This document shows positions 33,473 through 45,679 of a stretch of DNA of 64,000 bases, piece by piece; position 1 is the stretch's first letter; the number at the start of each line of letters is the position of its first letter. Position numbers and translations under genes: made by a program. Source of the DNA: Artemia franciscana (Eukaryota > Arthropoda > Branchiopoda > Anostraca > Artemiidae); contig NC_088864.1 in the NCBI RefSeq assembly GCF_032884065.1, positions 16,310,409 to 16,374,408 of the forward strand, written 5' to 3'. Below the pieces are notes generated by a model. That model saw only the letters and a program-made list of their open reading frames with translations, was not told the DNA's origin and searched no databases.

Positions 33473-34023
33473 GACTGATTATCATTGCAAAAAATTAAAA
33501 TTGGGCCTAAGAGGGTTCCCTGTGGCACGCCATTATAGATTGAGAGAAGATCAGAATATACATTCAGGCATTTGACGACTTGTGTTCTATTAGAAAGGAA
33601 AGACGAAATTATTCTAACTAAATAGAGGTCAAATTTAGAGTCAATGTATAGTTTTTCTACCAATGTGTTGTGGTTGATTAAATCAAAAGCTTTCTGCAAA
33701 TCCACTGCAATAACATTGAGCCAGGTATTCGGTTTTTCAAGTGTGCTACGTATTGTGTCCATGAAGTGAACAAGATAAAGGGTGGTAGATGTAGAGCGTA
33801 AGTTTCCAACTTGTTGTTGGTCAACATTTGGGATTATCTTTACTTTCAACCTTTCAGCTAAAAAGCTTTCATATAACTTGGAAAAATCTGGAGTAAGAGT
33901 AATAGGCCGGACACCATCAAAATATCGCTTGTTACGTTTCTTTTTTACGGGAGCAATAAAACCTAATTTCCAACAGTTTGGGAACTTACCAGTAGAGGTG
34001 ATTTCATTAAAAAGCAAGGACAA
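33436..34023 (-). pseudogene. Reverse transcriptase domain, fingers and palm, of the LINE remnant
   Basis: This is the longest intact reading frame of the remnant, 195 codons. It holds RT block 1-2 (GKFPNCWKLGFIAPVKKK), the block with PITLTPDFSKLYES, the first catalytic aspartate region (NVIAVDLQKAFDLINH) and NGVPQGTLLGP. It runs out of frame at about 33480, just before the second catalytic motif. The frame continues in the 192-codon ORF 33472-32894. Confidence 0.85.
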
Positions 34024-35639
34024 AGGTTCTGAAATATTGTCAGCAAAGGCTTTAATTATTAATTGGATTAATTTTAATATTAATAGGGATGTCTAGCGGA
34101 CAAGTACTGCACTTTTTAATGCTTCTATTTTTTTTTTCTTCACATCTAAGGGCGATATAACAGGGAAATTGAGAGAGAACAAATCATAACGGGTGTCGAA
34201 AGATAGGTGAGGGAGGTTCTGAACTATGGAGGAAAGAAATTTGTTCAGATCATTGGCTGTAACTGAGGGCTCCTCTTGGAAACGAAAATCTATAATATTT
34301 TGTGTTTTTTTTGCAATTTTTTTTTGTTCTATTATACCATTGTTTCGGCTTAGTAGAAAACAAATCTTTGACTTTACATTTGTAACATAAAGAAGCAGAT
34401 TTACGAATTTCTTTTTTTATGTGTTTACGCAGTGAGTTAGCTTCGGATGTTTTGCCACTCTTAAGTAGGTTCATTTTAATTCTAATTAGCTTTTTCAATT
34501 GGCTAGTAATGAACGGTTTGTCATTAGATCATGTTTTTACTTTTTCTCAGGGAAGGAATCTATTTATTTTGTTTTGATCAGATTTTGGAAGTAAGAGACT
34601 TTAACATTAATATCATTGTTCTCCTCGAGAGCCAGCCAGTTTTCATTAGTAATCCAAGATCGAAATTCGAAGACGTCATCATTGGAAATTGGGCGATAAG
34701 AGAATTCAATAATAGAAAAAGTATGACTAAGCTTAAGAGAGGCCTTCTTAATATATAGAAATGGTAGCTTCCCCCTAACGGGGGCAAAGGGACAGGTTGG
34801 CTGTAAAAATCGTGTATATTTCTGCAAATAAAATCGAGGGTAGAATTTCCTTTGGTTGTTGGTATTTTTACTCTTTGTTTTAAATTAAGGGAACTACAGA
34901 GGGAATTTGACTTTGGATCATTAGTATCACCTACTAAGAAAATACTGGCGTTCGGGAATTTGCAGAGGACAAAGTCGGCACTACTGTGGAGTTGCTGGTA
35001 GAATCGCTGTCTTTGTGCAGTATTTTGATTTGGAGAATAATAAAGTAGCAAAACACAATCAAATTAAAAGGGTGTGGTAAAACTTTGGGTCTTACCCTTG
35101 CCCAAATAATTTCATCATAATCTGAGAGGTTGGGAGCATGAATGTATTTAGGGAAAAGATAATTACCCACAAATAATAACATCCCACATCCCTCTTTAAC
35201 TTTTTACCATGAGGACGAAGTTTTATGAATTGGGAGTGGTTATTAGTCTTCAGTAAGTCAAGATTATGTGCTTGGACCTTCGTTTCAGCGATTACATCAA
35301 TTTTGTGTACCTGAGAGAGGGCCTCTAGTTCGATCAATTTGTCGAAATTCAGGCTTTCGGTGTTCGTAACAAGGAACTTTGGGAAAGTAAAACGGTTACT
35401 AAAGCGAGCTGTTTTTTGTGTGTAAATTGTGGGAGCTAAGAGTGAGTGAGAGGAACATAGATCTGAGGGAGGAGAGCCATCTTTTTCGGGATGATGACTG
35501 GGGTTTGTTTGGAAAGCAGGATTAAAACGGGGGGTTGGAGTGGGCTTGAGAGAAAAGGAGGACAGCGGATAATTTACGGGAATATTATTATTAACATCGC
35601 ACTGAACAACAGTGGAATGGAGTCACTTATAAACAATAC

Positions 35640-36400
35640 TTAAAGTCTAGAAGTAACGAGACATCGGTTTGGCCGTGGTAACCTAGCAGGGGCAAATCTA
35701 GAGCAAAATCTTGGGGGGGGGGAATATGACAAGGGTGCCAATAATTTACCAATTCGACAAATTTGTTTTAAAAAGAGAGTGAAAAACAGAAAAAAAGGAA
35801 TGAAGGTGGCAAAAAGTACATGGGGGGAGGGACCTCGAAGACCTCCCTGGACTCGCCAGTTTAACCTTGGTTTGAATCTTCAATAAGATGTTTTTAATAC
35901 ATTACTTCTTTCAAGCGCCCATTCATTTCTGATTTTAAGTTCTACTAAATTGTTAAAGTCAAATCAATAAAATAATGAAAGCATACCGTCTGATGAGGAG
36001 TTCAAATTTTTTGCAGTATTGCAGACGAAAAATGCATTAACAAAAACTCAAATTCCTATAATTCCTATACATTAACTACATAGCTTGAATTCTTCGGATG
36101 CCTTTCATATTTCTAAAATATGTAGTAATATCATATAGGGTAACTTTCCATAAATGAAAAAATTTTAATTTACAAATCCTAAAAGATGCCAAGAATAAAA
36201 TACCTTAAGGACCATTTATGTGACAAATTTCAGATTTTTAAAGGGAAAATTGACGACACGTGTGAAGTAAAACCTGTATTTGATGCTCTATTTTAAGAAA
36301 AACTCAGGTTGATTTCTATAGTTTTTTGTGCAGATTAGAAAAAAATCCTCTTATAATGTTTAAAACCTAAACAAAAACACACAAAATTTATTTTGAAAAA
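35640..36400. other. No recognised gene
   Basis: AT-rich sequence. Two G-rich motifs (35711-35720 and 35820-35830) resemble the short G-run repeats seen elsewhere in the window. No coding signal. Confidence 0.4.
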
Positions 36401-36404
36401 CGAA

Positions 36405-36855
36405 GTTTTTCTCATTAAACTAAAGAACGAAGTTGAATCTTAAAACACACAAAAAAGTACTGCTATGCAGTTAAAGCAACCAGTTTTTTTGGAAGTTTTT
36501 TTTCAAATAAACTCGCTTGTGATATTTCCCTATATTTGTAAAATTCTGAAAAACTAGCGCTTTACTGACAACTAAGCTTTCTTGAGTCTTAAAATCGTAA
36601 AATAAAGCTTATTGATTTCATGGCTGGTAAAAGACTATTGGGAGCCTTATTAATTAGTCTTTTATTTTGTGTAGGGCACTTTTTGTGTTTTCAGTATAGC
36701 GCTAGTTTTTGAGAATTCTAGAAATATGGGGAAATACCATGAGCATGTTTATTTGAAACAGTTTAAAAAAAAATGTTGCGTAAACTGCGAAGCAGTAATT
36801 GCTGTTTGTAGTAAGTTTCAACTTCTCTCTTAACTTTCATCATAAATACTTTTTT
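36405..36855. repeat. Foldback element with about 185-bp arms
   Basis: The left arm, about 36410-36600, pairs with the right arm, about 36680-36850. GATATTTCCCTATATTTGTA pairs with the TAGAAATATGGGGAAATACC region, AAACTAGCGCTTTACTG with CAGTATAGCGCTAGTTTT, and TGCTATGCAGTTAAAGCAAC with GTTGCGTAAACTGCGAAGCA. The arms are clearly diverged. No ORF. Confidence 0.8.
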
Positions 36856-37110
36856 ATAATTAATCACTATTTAGGCGTACTTGGGAACACTGTGAATAGT
36901 TGGGTCATCTGACAGTAGCAAAACAACCAACACAACATCCATAGAACACCCATGATCAGTGATTAGTCATACAACAGACAAGAAATTTCAGGAAGCAAAG
37001 TATAGCTTTATACTTACAATAGTTGGGGACAGCCATTTTTCAAGAGCTTAAGAGAGGGGTATAATTGAAAAAAAACGTTTGAACAAAAAAAAACCTTTCA
37101 ATAATAAAAA

Positions 37111-37148
37111 TCCAAGTATTTCGACCGTCCGTGAGCCGTTATCAACGG
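37111..37148 (-). ncRNA. Eroded hammerhead-like sequence
   Basis: The minus strand reads GTTGATAACGGCTCACGGAC, then GGTCGAAATACTTGG. The GAAA and a short GGC/GTC stem remain, but the CUGANGA box has become TTGATAA, so it is probably inactive. It is a fourth, independent locus of this repeat type. Confidence 0.3.
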
Positions 37149-37264
37149 AAAAAAAAAGTTAAAGTTAAATTAATCACAACATATGAAGAAAAAGATAAAA
37201 ACAAACAAATAAATAAAAGTCACATCTTATTCACCTCCAAAATACAGCAATCACTGTAAATCAA

Positions 37265-38935
37265 ACAGTTTGTGGTAACGAACTGTAATAAGGAGCGACC
37301 CTGCTCGATAGTAACCAAAACTCTAAAAAATGGAATTTTGATACCAATAGCTACATCAAAAGAATCGCATTTTAATGCTGATTTTAAATATACAAGTTTC
37401 ATCAAGTTTAGTCTTACCCATCAAAAGTTACCAGCCTGAGAAAATTTGCATTATTTAGAAAATTGGAGGAAATGTCCCCCAAAATTCATAGAATCTTAAC
37501 GAAAATCACGCCATCAAATTCAGCCTATACGAGAACCATATTGTAGAAGTTTCAATCTACAAAAATGTGGAATTTTATATTTTTTGCCAGAAGGCAGATC
37601 ACGGATGCGTGTTTATTTGTTTGTTTGTTTTTTTGTTTTTTTTTCCCCAGGGGTGATTGTATCGACCCAGTGGTCCTAAAATGTTGCGAGAGGGCTCATT
37701 CCAACGGAAATGAAAAGTTCTAGTGCTCTTTTTAAGTGACCAAAAAATTGGAGGGCACCTAGGCCCCCTCCCATGCTAAATATTTTCCCAAAGTCCGCGG
37801 ATCAAAATTCTGAGATAGCCATTTTATTCAGCGTAGTCAAAAGACCTTAGAACTATGTCTTTGGGGACCACTTACTATCCCACAGTCCCCGTGGGAGGGA
37901 CTACAAGTTAAAAACTTTGACCAGTGCTTACATATAGTAATGGTTATAGGGAAGTGTACAGACGTTTTCAGGGGGATTTTTGGTTGGGGGAGGGGTTGAG
38001 AAGAGGGTGATATGTTGAGGGACCTTTCCATCGAAGAATCTGTCATGGGGGAAGAAAATTTCTATGAAGGGAGCGCAGGATTTTCTAGCATTATTTAAAA
38101 AAAATGAAAAAATGAATATGAAAAAGTTTTTTCAACAGGAAGTAAGGAGCAGCCTTAAAAAATAAAATGAACATAAATTATTACACATATGAGGCGCTCA
38201 CATCCTCCTAATACTTCGCTCTTTACGCTAAAGTATTTTTAGTAATTTCAACTATTTATTCTACGGCTTTTGTGATTCAGGGGTCATTCTCAATGAATTG
38301 GGACAAAATTTAAGCTTTAGTGTAAAGAACGAGGTACTGACGAGGGGGTGACCCCTCTCATATATGTAATAAAAACATGAATACAAAAGTTCGTTGCGTA
38401 AGCTAATTTATAAGTTACGTATATCTTTTACTAATAAAAACATTCGTAAGAAATTAAAAGTTCTAGTTGCCTTTTTAAGTAACCAAAAAATAGGAGGGCA
38501 ACTAAGCTTCCACCCCCACTCCTTTTTTTCATTCGATATGAGAAAGCAATTTAGTCAAAACAAAAAAATAGGCAAATTCCGTTTTAATTATTCCTCTGCG
38601 GAGAGCCAAAATCAAAACATGCATTGATTCAAAAACGTTCAGAAATTAGATAAAAAAACAAGTTTTTTTAACTGAAAGTAAGGAGCAACATTAAAATTTA
38701 AAACGAACAGAAATTACTTTTTATATGAAAGAGGCTGCTTCCTCATCAACGTCCCGCTCTTTACGCTAAAGTTTTTTACTGTTTTGAAAAAGTATATTTG
38801 AGAGAAAGAGTCAAACCTTAGCGTAAAGAGCGGGGCGTTGATGAGGAAGCAGCCCCTTTCATATACGAAGTAATTTCTGTTCGTTTTAAATTTTAATGTT
38901 TCTCCTTACCTTCAGTTAAAAAAACTTTTTTTTTT
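37265..38935 (-). mobile_element. PAL-HP composite element, complete order of modules
   Basis: From the plus-strand left: 3' hairpin 37265-37286 (ACAGTTTGT GGTA ACGAACTGT), body to about 38110, PAL-B 38125-38385, linker 38395-38640 and PAL-A 38655-38935. The module order mirrors the copies at 25228-26596 and 45665-47649. No ORF spans more than one module, so the element is non-autonomous. Confidence 0.85.
38655..38935. repeat. PAL-A palindrome, GCTTCCTCATCAAC type
   Basis: Left arm word GCTGCTTCCTCATCAACG and right arm word CGTTGATGAGGAAGCAGC are exact reverse complements. Both differ from the CCTCCGCAATCCCTCG type of the copy at 45680. Confidence 0.9.
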
Positions 38936-38944
38936 ATTTAATAG

Positions 38945-41665
38945 CCTTATAGAAATAACAAAAGTTCGTCAGTGCTGTGTGCTTATTCATGCTATTTACA
39001 GTGATTCCAGCATTAAGAATGTTATTAAGGAGTAAGTTTTATTTATTTGTTTTGTTTGTTTTCTTTTTTATATCTTGCATCTGATTTAATTTATCTTTAG
39101 CTTGTTTCCCCCATTGATAAAAGCTCCTGGATATGGAGTCAAAATATTAAGGTTTTTATTATTTAAAGTTTGCTTCTTTTTTTTTGTTCCACTCTTTTAT
39201 TCAGATTAGCCTACACCCGTTTTTTTTCCTATCAAGTTCTGTAGATAGAGAATCAGTGCTGTCTAAGAAATTATTGGCATTTTCAAGATCCCTCTAAATT
39301 CACGTGATCAGGCCTTTAGTAGAGCAAATTGAATTTTCTTTTCCAAACAGCTAAAAAGCTAAATAGGGAAGAAGAAAGAAAAAAACGTGGGAAATTGTTA
39401 AAGTATTGATTAGCATATTCGTAAGATAGATGAATAATATCCATAACTATCGACAAGACTGATTGAAAACACCCATAAAATAGTATAATGTCAAAAAAGA
39501 ATTTCAAATAGACACAAATGTGTGGATTCTCTCAGCTCCGAAGGGGTTAAAGGTGATTCCTGAGATGCGAAAACTCTCGCTAACAATCACGCCATGGGGT
39601 GTCTTTTCTGTTTAAGAAAAATTTACATGCAGTAGAAGGTGCTTAACCCCATAAGTACCACGGGTCATCATGATATTATGCAGATACCGTTGAAGAAACA
39701 CTTGTAGACATAGGCTGTTCATGCTGAGATATGCGATTCGCCATGCAGAAAAAAGTTTTGAGATTCTTTATCTCAAGATGTACTTGTTCTCTTAGGCCTA
39801 AATTATACTCTCACATGTAAATTTCTTTTGCCTTACTGTCTGTGAAGCATCTTTCACTTGGTTTTTTTTTTCTCACCAGCTGTGGTTGATGAATATATTC
39901 TTAAAATATTGATCAAGATAAGGCTGGAAAATGTCAACGATTAATTTGAATTTAGAATGTTTATAAAAATTTCCCCTGGAATTCAAAGAGCTTTGCAATT
40001 AAAGAAGAAATATAGGCTATATAAAATTTATTTTTATCATAACCTTAAGATAGATGTCGTTGTCTACTTAGTATTGTATCTTTTATTATTTGAACATGCC
40101 TTAAAAGTTTTAGAATGCACCATTATTATCATTATTGTAGTTACTAAGATTTCAGTCGTGTTTCTTATAATTGTTTGTATTAATTTGATCCGGCACAGGA
40201 GGCGCAAATTAATCTTAAGCATGATACAGTAAATTTCTGGGAGGAATTCACCAAAGCGAAAGGGTGAGTTCCAAATCCCCCCCCCCCCCCAGGTAAGGGT
40301 CTGATTTTAAAATACAATTCTTAAGAATATCCGTGAAATTCCTTTCTTCTCGAAAACTAAGCAATCTTCATCCCAAAGTAATTTTTAAGCGAAGTGGGAT
40401 GGACCAAGATTATACCCTGATTTCAAAGTGTGAAGGCTATCTGGCCATTCTTCAGATACTTCGAGAATAGAGCCCGTAACTCCTAATAATAAAGGGAAAG
40501 GCATATATACTTGAATTTAAATTTTCCTATTTACGCCTAATCAAGCTACCATTTCCTTAGGATGAAATTGACAAAATTAGACAAAAACAATCCAACATGC
40601 ATGATCTTTGAAGTCAGCAAATCAGACCTAAAGCCAATAGTATAAAATTAGAAAAAAGAGGTATGTTAGAGCAACGTAAGTCAAGTCCCATTTTATTTAA
40701 ATAAAAAAAGGTATTGTCTTCATACTGGAGAATTTTATTGCATTTAGCACATGTCGAGATTCACAAAAGAAGGTACCCACATACAGTTCCTCCAAAAAAG
40801 TATCTCGAGTCCTATATCTCCAACGCGATTTCCACTAAACATTAAACTTCCTCCATCACTGGAACATCAAATCAAAATTCCATTTTAAAAACATTAATCT
40901 CAAAATTATGATTTATTTAACAAACAATTAAATTATCTAACGTAAGAAATGCCATTTATTAGCTGGTATTTTTTTTTTAATTTTGAGCTTTTCACCTTTA
41001 CTAACGTGCCTTTGGTTTGCAAAATATTAAAATTGCTCTATCTCCACAAACCTTCAAGGTAATACTCCTTGTTCTTTAAAAATAATGCCCCTCCGAGTTG
41101 CTGACTAAATGCCTCCGTGCCTAACCGTGTGAAACCTCCAGTTAGTTTTTGCACCAAATTTAGTTGAAACTTTTGAACCGTGTTGTTAACAAAACATGGA
41201 ATAATTAGAAATCGAAGCTAGGAAATTTACACATAAGCTGTATATTACTTTATGAGCTTTTGATTTGGGGGGGGGGGGGGGGGTTATATTATATACTGGG
41301 GGCTAAACTCGTCTAAACAGCAAAAGAGGGGTAAGAAAATTCCCAAAAACAATAATATTTATGGTAGGGATTTAGGCGGTCCTAGAGACTCATTGCTTAT
41401 TTACCAATTCATAGCATGGGATGCAAAAGGAGCGTGCGTGGTTGTATTGGCCTCAGTCGGCTTGGTGCTGCGTTTAGTTGCTAATAGTAGGAGTATGGCA
41501 TGGATAAATTTAGAGATTTTTCCAAGGTAAAATTAGATGTTGGGTACAAAATTGTACCCTGAGCCTGTTTTTTTTAACTATGCAAGTTATAAAGGCTTCC
41601 TTCACAACTACATTTGGTGACAGTTTAGTTTATCTGCTCCTTTGAACGAAAAATTACAAGAATAA
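38945..41665. other. About 2.7 kb with no recognised gene
   Basis: AT-rich sequence with a C run at 40279-40292 and a 16-G run at 41268-41283. An ORF of 91 codons (39957-40232) is hydrophobic and lysine-rich, with no recognised domain, and fits AT-rich chance reading. Nothing else is seen. Confidence 0.4.
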
Positions 41666-41780
41666 AATAATAACTTTATTATAAAAAATAGCGACGAAGA
41701 CCAAACTGCCTTTCCATAACAAACAAATACAAAGTAGAAACAATAGGGAAAATCTTTTCAAGACAGTGGAAATCAGTTCT

Positions 41781-41820
41781 GTGAATATTTCGGCCCTATG
41801 TCCAAGGGCCGTCTTCAGCA
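41781..41820 (-). ncRNA. Hammerhead-ribozyme-like core, best conserved copy
   Basis: On the minus strand, CTGAAGA (41818-41812) fits CUGANGA. After one C comes a perfect stem GGCCCT/AGGGCC and then GAAA (41791-41788). TTGTG before the core can pair with CACAG after the TATT segment, giving a helix I. The single C between box and stem is the only deviation from a canonical core. Confidence 0.5.
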
Positions 41821-42387
41821 CAATACGCATACAAGAGAGAAAATATGTATATATAAATAAACTTACATTAAATTGTGAGAATTAAAACTAAATAATGCTA
41901 TTTAAAAACTTTATTTAAAAACAGCCCTAGCATCCTTACTTCAACGAAGTTCAACCAGGACTGACAAAAAGAATGAAGTGAGAATATAAACTCATTCAAA
42001 CTAAAGAGAACAAAGTGGAATACTCACTAAAGGGGAATACTCACAAAATTCTTTATACTCAAATTTAATCAAAAACGATCTAACAAAATATTTACTAAAC
42101 CGATTTATAATAGTACTGAACCAGCTACAAAAAGGCCTTTGAGACAGGCTGCTAAAAAAGCAAGGTTGGCTCTGAGAAATTGCATTTAATCACTTTGTTC
42201 TCTTTAGTTTGAATGAGTTTATATTCTCACTATATTCTTTTTGTCAGTCCTGGTTGAACTTCGTTGAAGTAAGGATGCTAGGGCTGTTTTTAAAAAAGTT
42301 TTAAATAACGTTATTTAGTTTAAATTCTCACAATTTAATGTAAGTTTATTTATATATACATATTTTCTCTCTTGTTCTCGTATTGTG

Positions 42388-42420
42388 CTGAAGACGGCCC
42401 TTGGACATAGGGCCAAAATA
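42388..42420 (+). ncRNA. Hammerhead-like core with GAAA changed to AAAA
   Basis: CTGAAGACGGCCCTTGGACA starts the right-arm copy. The stem is intact, but the invariant G before AAA is A, so this arm is probably inactive while the left arm keeps the core. Confidence 0.45.
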
Positions 42421-42499
42421 TTCACAGAACTAATTTCCACTGTCTTGAAAAGATTTTCCCTATTGTTTCTACTTTGTATTTGTTTGTAACTTTATTATA

Positions 42500-44060
42500 T
42501 TTAGAAACTTTTTATTCATTGTATTTTCAGAGTCCCTTCCTGTTTGTTGTATAACAGCCAATCCCGCCCAATGGTAAAATAGCCTTAGGCCTCATCCAAA
42601 CATTTGCTGAGTTTTTCGTTTGCACCCACATTTTTACTTATTAACCGAATTAAAGCACGAATTAAAAACGTGGATGGGTTGAGGAAAGATTTAAAAAGTT
42701 CAAGTTAAGTTAAACTCAATCCCTTTGCACCCCCTCCCCTAGTCTTAACTTATATTCATAGATTCTCGATAAAAAATTATTTCTATCTTTTACCCTATTT
42801 TGAAAACGAGTCTTTTAATTTACTTTTTATTTACTTATTACTTATTTTACTATCTTTTTTCTTATTAATAATGTCCATGGCCTAGGATAACCGCTAACCA
42901 CAACCGTTGGTTAAAATTTGGACATAACCTAGGATTTAATCCAGTCACTTTTAAGGGGGGGTGGTATGGGCGCCAGTAGGGAAATTTGGGACTACAAAGT
43001 AACTATACGCAAACCAAAGTAAAGAGAGCAGAATAGGGAAAAACCATGGAAAAAATATGTGTTGCCCCATTGTTGGCTGCCTGTCAATAGATTTTGACCA
43101 TTAATAAGGAAAAAAAGTTCTAATTTGTGACTGAGTGATCCCTTTCGAGTTTTCTACAAATATTTTTCTATATAATTTGGTTAGAGCAACAAAAAATTCA
43201 AATTCTTCATTGTAATGAATGGTAAGTAAATAACGATCCTTGTCAGTAACGAAAGTATAAGAGCCTGACTAGTGATATCATTCATACAAAGAATCAGATT
43301 TTTATGGTGATCCTATAAATGTATTTGTTTATTAGTAATTAGTGCTGTAATCAGTACACAAGAAAGTTCGTATAGTTATGTAAAACACAAGGAAAACAAC
43401 TTAATAAGGGGAAATTTCGGTAAAAAAAAAAAAATGCCGTGAACTTTTACTTGTATACTTGTATTGCAAAAGTACCCATGAGCCAATATATGAAGCCAGT
43501 ATAATCAAAAATGGTATCTCTGAACGGAATGCTGGAAATTTCTGTATTTTTCCCCTGAACAGACACGTTTTTTGTGTTTTATTATCATTTTTTTTCGGGA
43601 GTGATTATATTTAACTAGTTGTCACTTTGAAAAAAGATTTAATTTTTTACAGTTATGAAGTATAAAGGTGTCAAATATATTGGTTTTTGGGATTCAAAAT
43701 TAAATCAAATATATTGAGTTAAAAAATTTAATGTGATTTTCTTAATCTTAGTTTTAATGTTGTACTTTGAGCTAACTATTTTGACAATGAGCTACTATTT
43801 ATAAACCATGAGTCTAAAGGCATTAAATATTTTGGTGTTCGATAACCAAGTTCAAAACTGTGTTAAAAAATATCCGTCCAACGCTTCGGCATTGCTCAAC
43901 AAAACTGAATGCTGGGAGTTTATATCTTAGTTTTTGTAAGTAGGCTATATTTTTGTGTATTTTTTAATTACTTACTTTTTTTTATTTTTATATACTTTTA
44001 CTTTAATGACATAATCTTTCCATTGCCTTTAGAAAAATGTTAGTCTCTAAGCTTCATGAA
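42500..44060. other. About 1.5 kb with no recognised gene
   Basis: AT-rich sequence. Faint traces of the PAL-HP body (AATGAATGGTAAGTAAATAACG, about 43218-43240) suggest an old copy, but not clearly enough to call. Confidence 0.35.
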
Positions 44061-44074
44061 ATAAAGATGAAAAA

Positions 44075-45555
44075 ACAAGTTTTTTAACTTAAAATAAGGA
44101 GCAACATTAAAACTTAAAGCGAACATAAATTATTACGTATATGAAAGCGGTTTCCCCTTCCTCAACACTTCATTCTTCACGCTACAGTTTTTCGTCACTT
44201 TAAAAAAAAAGTTACTTATTGTTCTAATAAATGACCCTTGTGTTTCAAGAGTAATTTTTTTATAATTCGGACAAAATTTAAACTCTGGTGCAAGGAGCGA
44301 AGTGTTGAGAACGGGGCAAAAGCCCTCATAAACGAAATAATTCCTGTTCGTTTTAAGTTTTAATATTGCTCCTTACTTTCAATTGAAAAAAAAAACCGTT
44401 TTTTTGTTTATTTTCCGATTGTTTTTTAAATAGCGCTAGGATACCTTGCTCGGAAAAATTAGGATACCTTCACGGAAAAATTCCCTTAAAACAGAAATCT
44501 CCTCTGGATAATTCAATTCTGGCGAAAATCTACCCCGGGTAATTACCCTTAATGTTTCCACGTGTAAAATTGAATCGTAAAAAGGGACAAAGACCAAACT
44601 GAATTTTCATATCAAACAAACACAACTTAGAAACAATAGAGAAATTTTTCCAATTGGAAACTTCCACTGAATTGATATCCACTATCTTGGAAAAATTTCC
44701 CTATTGTTCCTAAGTTATTTTTGTTCAAAAATTGAATCGGTAAGGAGAAAGCAAGACATATAAACAAATTTCGCCTAGGAATCCTGGCAAATTCACCCAG
44801 TGTAAAATTTGCCCTGAAAAGTTCACCTCCGGAAACTACCCTCTCCATGGAAAATCCTCCGAGCAGAAAATTCGTCCTCCCCTCCTACCCGAAAATATAT
44901 GCATACTTTCCAATAACAACAATGGGTCAATCTTATAACTTAAAAACCTTTCTCCAGGGGCTTTAGGGGGTCATTTTATGTCCGAAGACATAGTTATTGG
45001 GACTTCCAACTACGCTGAAAAAAAGCTATCTCAAATTTTCATCGGATGACTTTGGGAAAAGTGTCATGGGAGGGGGTCTAGTCGACCTCCAGTTTTTTGC
45101 TCATTTAAAAAGGGCACCAAAACAAGAATAAACCATCTCCCGACGTTCCGGGCCAACTGGGTCGATACAATATAAAAAAAAAAAAACAATTAAACAAGCA
45201 TCCGTGATTTTTCTTCTGGTAAAAAAATACAAAATTTCACATTTTTTCAGACATGAGCTTGAACCTCTACAGGAAGGTTCTTTGATACACTGAATCTGAT
45301 GATAAGTTTTTCATTAAAATCCTATGACTTCTAGCGTATTTTTCCGCCTTTTTTCGAAAATCAGATAAATTTTCTCAGGTTTGTAGCTTTTGATGAGTAA
45401 GACTAAACTTAATGAAACTTATATGTTTGGAATCAGCATAATGAGCCAATTCTTTTTGATATATCTATTGGTACCAAGATTCTGTTTTTTAGAGTTTCGT
45501 TTACTATTGAGCCGGGTTACTATTACACTTCGTGGTTCGTTACCACCAAATGGTT
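44075..45555 (+). mobile_element. PAL-HP element with nested foldback insertion
   Basis: A PAL-B type palindrome at 44085-44395 (AAGGAGCAACATTAAAACTT / AAGTTTTAATATTGCTCCTT) is followed by the body, interrupted at 44578-44727. The 3' end near 45526-45555 is degenerate (CTTCGTGGTTCGTTACCACC, with the hairpin partly lost). PAL-A and linker are absent. The next element begins about 100 bp further on, in the same orientation. Confidence 0.75.
44578..44727. mobile_element. 150-bp foldback inserted in PAL-HP, 12-bp target duplication
   Basis: AAAATTGAATCG flanks it exactly at 44566-44577 and 44728-44739. The insert has inverted arms (AACTTAGAAACAATAGAG.. and ..CTATTGTTCCTAAGTT, about 28 of 30 bases paired). 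Its sequence is related to the outer arm of the foldback at 41684-42486 (GACCAAACTG, AACAATAGGGAAA). Confidence 0.85.
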
Positions 45556-45679
45556 ATCCATCAAAATCCAAATAGAGGTCATTAAAATATTGATAGTTTT
45601 TTCTGCGCTACCAAAAGTATCGTATTCATAAAATTTTGCAGTTTTATGAAATGAAATTACATAAAAAAAAACTAGTTAT

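Larger units (their letters stand above)
32510..35622 (-). pseudogene. Non-LTR retrotransposon remnant (endonuclease plus reverse transcriptase), frameshifted
   Basis: Read on the minus strand, the order is the one expected for a CR1/Jockey-like second ORF. The endonuclease spans 35622-34578 in shifted pieces, with IDVIAETKVQ, FLVGDTND (the GDxN motif), STLDFICRN and PLGGSYHF (the terminal SDH-type motif changed to SYH). A basic linker follows (34498-34250). The reverse transcriptase begins at 34023: SLLFNEITSTGKFPNCWKLG, RPITLTPDFSKLYE, AVDLQKAFDLINHNTL and NGVPQGTLLGPI. Frameshifts near 33480 precede FVEDLTVLE, where the family has a Y/F-x-DD catalytic motif, so one catalytic aspartate is replaced by glutamate. 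The C-terminal thumb region runs to a stop at 32894 and about 380 bp of 3' UTR follow. At least four frame breaks show it is dead. The 5' end stops at a TGA near 35623 and no first ORF is seen. Confidence 0.88.
41684..42486. mobile_element. Penelope-like foldback insertion (803 bp) with 13-bp target duplication
   Basis: The arms are about 41724-42015 and 42190-42485, roughly 290 bp each and very similar, with an AT-rich spacer between them. The element is flanked by identical TAACTTTATTATA at 41671-41683 and 42487-42499. Each arm carries a hammerhead-like sequence. The spacer has a stop-free stretch of about 45 codons (about 42040-42188) ending RPLRQAAKKARLALRNC. It reads like a remnant of an element's coding sequence, though I cannot assign it to a protein. 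Confidence 0.85.

Noticed and set aside
33039..33575. 178-codon plus-strand ORF
   Set aside because: It is the antisense of the LINE reverse transcriptase frame, which has clear conserved motifs on the minus strand.
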